A DNA stretch of 5,766 nt from Desulfuromonadales bacterium. GTDB taxonomy: Bacteria > Desulfobacterota > Desulfuromonadia > Desulfuromonadales > BM103. Below are positions 5,731 through 5,766 of the stretch, piece after piece. A program made the position numbers and the translations under genes. How positions within the stretch are numbered: position 1 is the first letter of the stretch; each line of letters opens with the position of its first letter. A model generated the notes under the pieces. The model searched no databases, had not been told where the DNA came from, and worked only from the letters and a program-made list of their open reading frames with translations. The stretch is taken from positions 1 to 5,766 of the forward strand of contig JAUWTX010000150.1 in the NCBI GenBank assembly GCA_030614505.1. The letters are read 5' to 3'.

Positions 5731-5766
5731 ATGAAAACTCAAACTAACTTTATGGATACCGTAAAA
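5731..5766 (+). CDS. Start of an unidentified plus-strand gene (12 codons, cut by the right edge)
   Basis: The visible residues are MKTQTNFMDTVK. They are hydrophilic and show no signal peptide or motif, so the product is probably cytoplasmic, but 12 residues are too few to assign a family. The call rests on an excellent ribosome-binding site (AGGAGGT, 5720-5726) and a TTGACA-type promoter upstream, which together suggest a well-expressed gene. It is transcribed away from the other genes in the window. Confidence 0.65.
   Translation, partial: MKTQTNFMDTVK

Overview
The window looks like chromosomal DNA of a mesophilic Deltaproteobacterium, most likely of the Desulfuromonas/Geobacter type (Desulfuromonadia). 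This is inferred from the gene order radical SAM fusion protein, then RNase G, then ribosomal protein L21, together with a small periplasmic cytochrome c5-like protein. No 16S or other taxonomic marker is present, so the placement is a judgement. Coding DNA is of medium GC. The right-hand intergenic region is much more AT-rich, about 27% GC by my count over 5521-5700.

Almost everything is on the minus strand, so transcription runs right to left. Reading that way: a small secreted monohaem cytochrome c (4711-5037) ends in a hairpin terminator (4624-4652). A candidate promoter (4505-4534) then precedes an 839-residue B12-binding-like radical SAM protein fused to a DUF2344/TIGR03936 C-terminal domain (1906-4425). 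After 75 bases comes RNase G (319-1830), and after 100 bases the first 72 codons of rplU (L21), which runs off the left edge. rplU appears to have its own strong promoter, placed directly after the rng stop codon, and a short leader containing a stable hairpin.

The right-hand 0.7 kb (5038-5730) is mostly intergenic and is the least explained part. It holds a nearly exact tandem duplication of the cytochrome's ribosome-binding region, a possible 33-codon Cys-rich micro-gene on the minus strand (5183-5284), a long imperfect inverted repeat (5472-5516), and a TTGACA-type promoter with a palindrome over its -10 region. That promoter leads into a plus-strand gene with a strong ribosome-binding site, of which only 12 codons are visible (5731-5766).

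The rng, rplU and radical SAM genes form a conserved neighbourhood tied to RNA processing and ribosome assembly. The radical SAM fusion is the member whose chemistry is not established. I see no mobile element gene, CRISPR array, tRNA or rRNA. No clearly new multi-gene system is evident; the best leads are the micro-gene, the duplicated translation-start region and the large inverted repeat.
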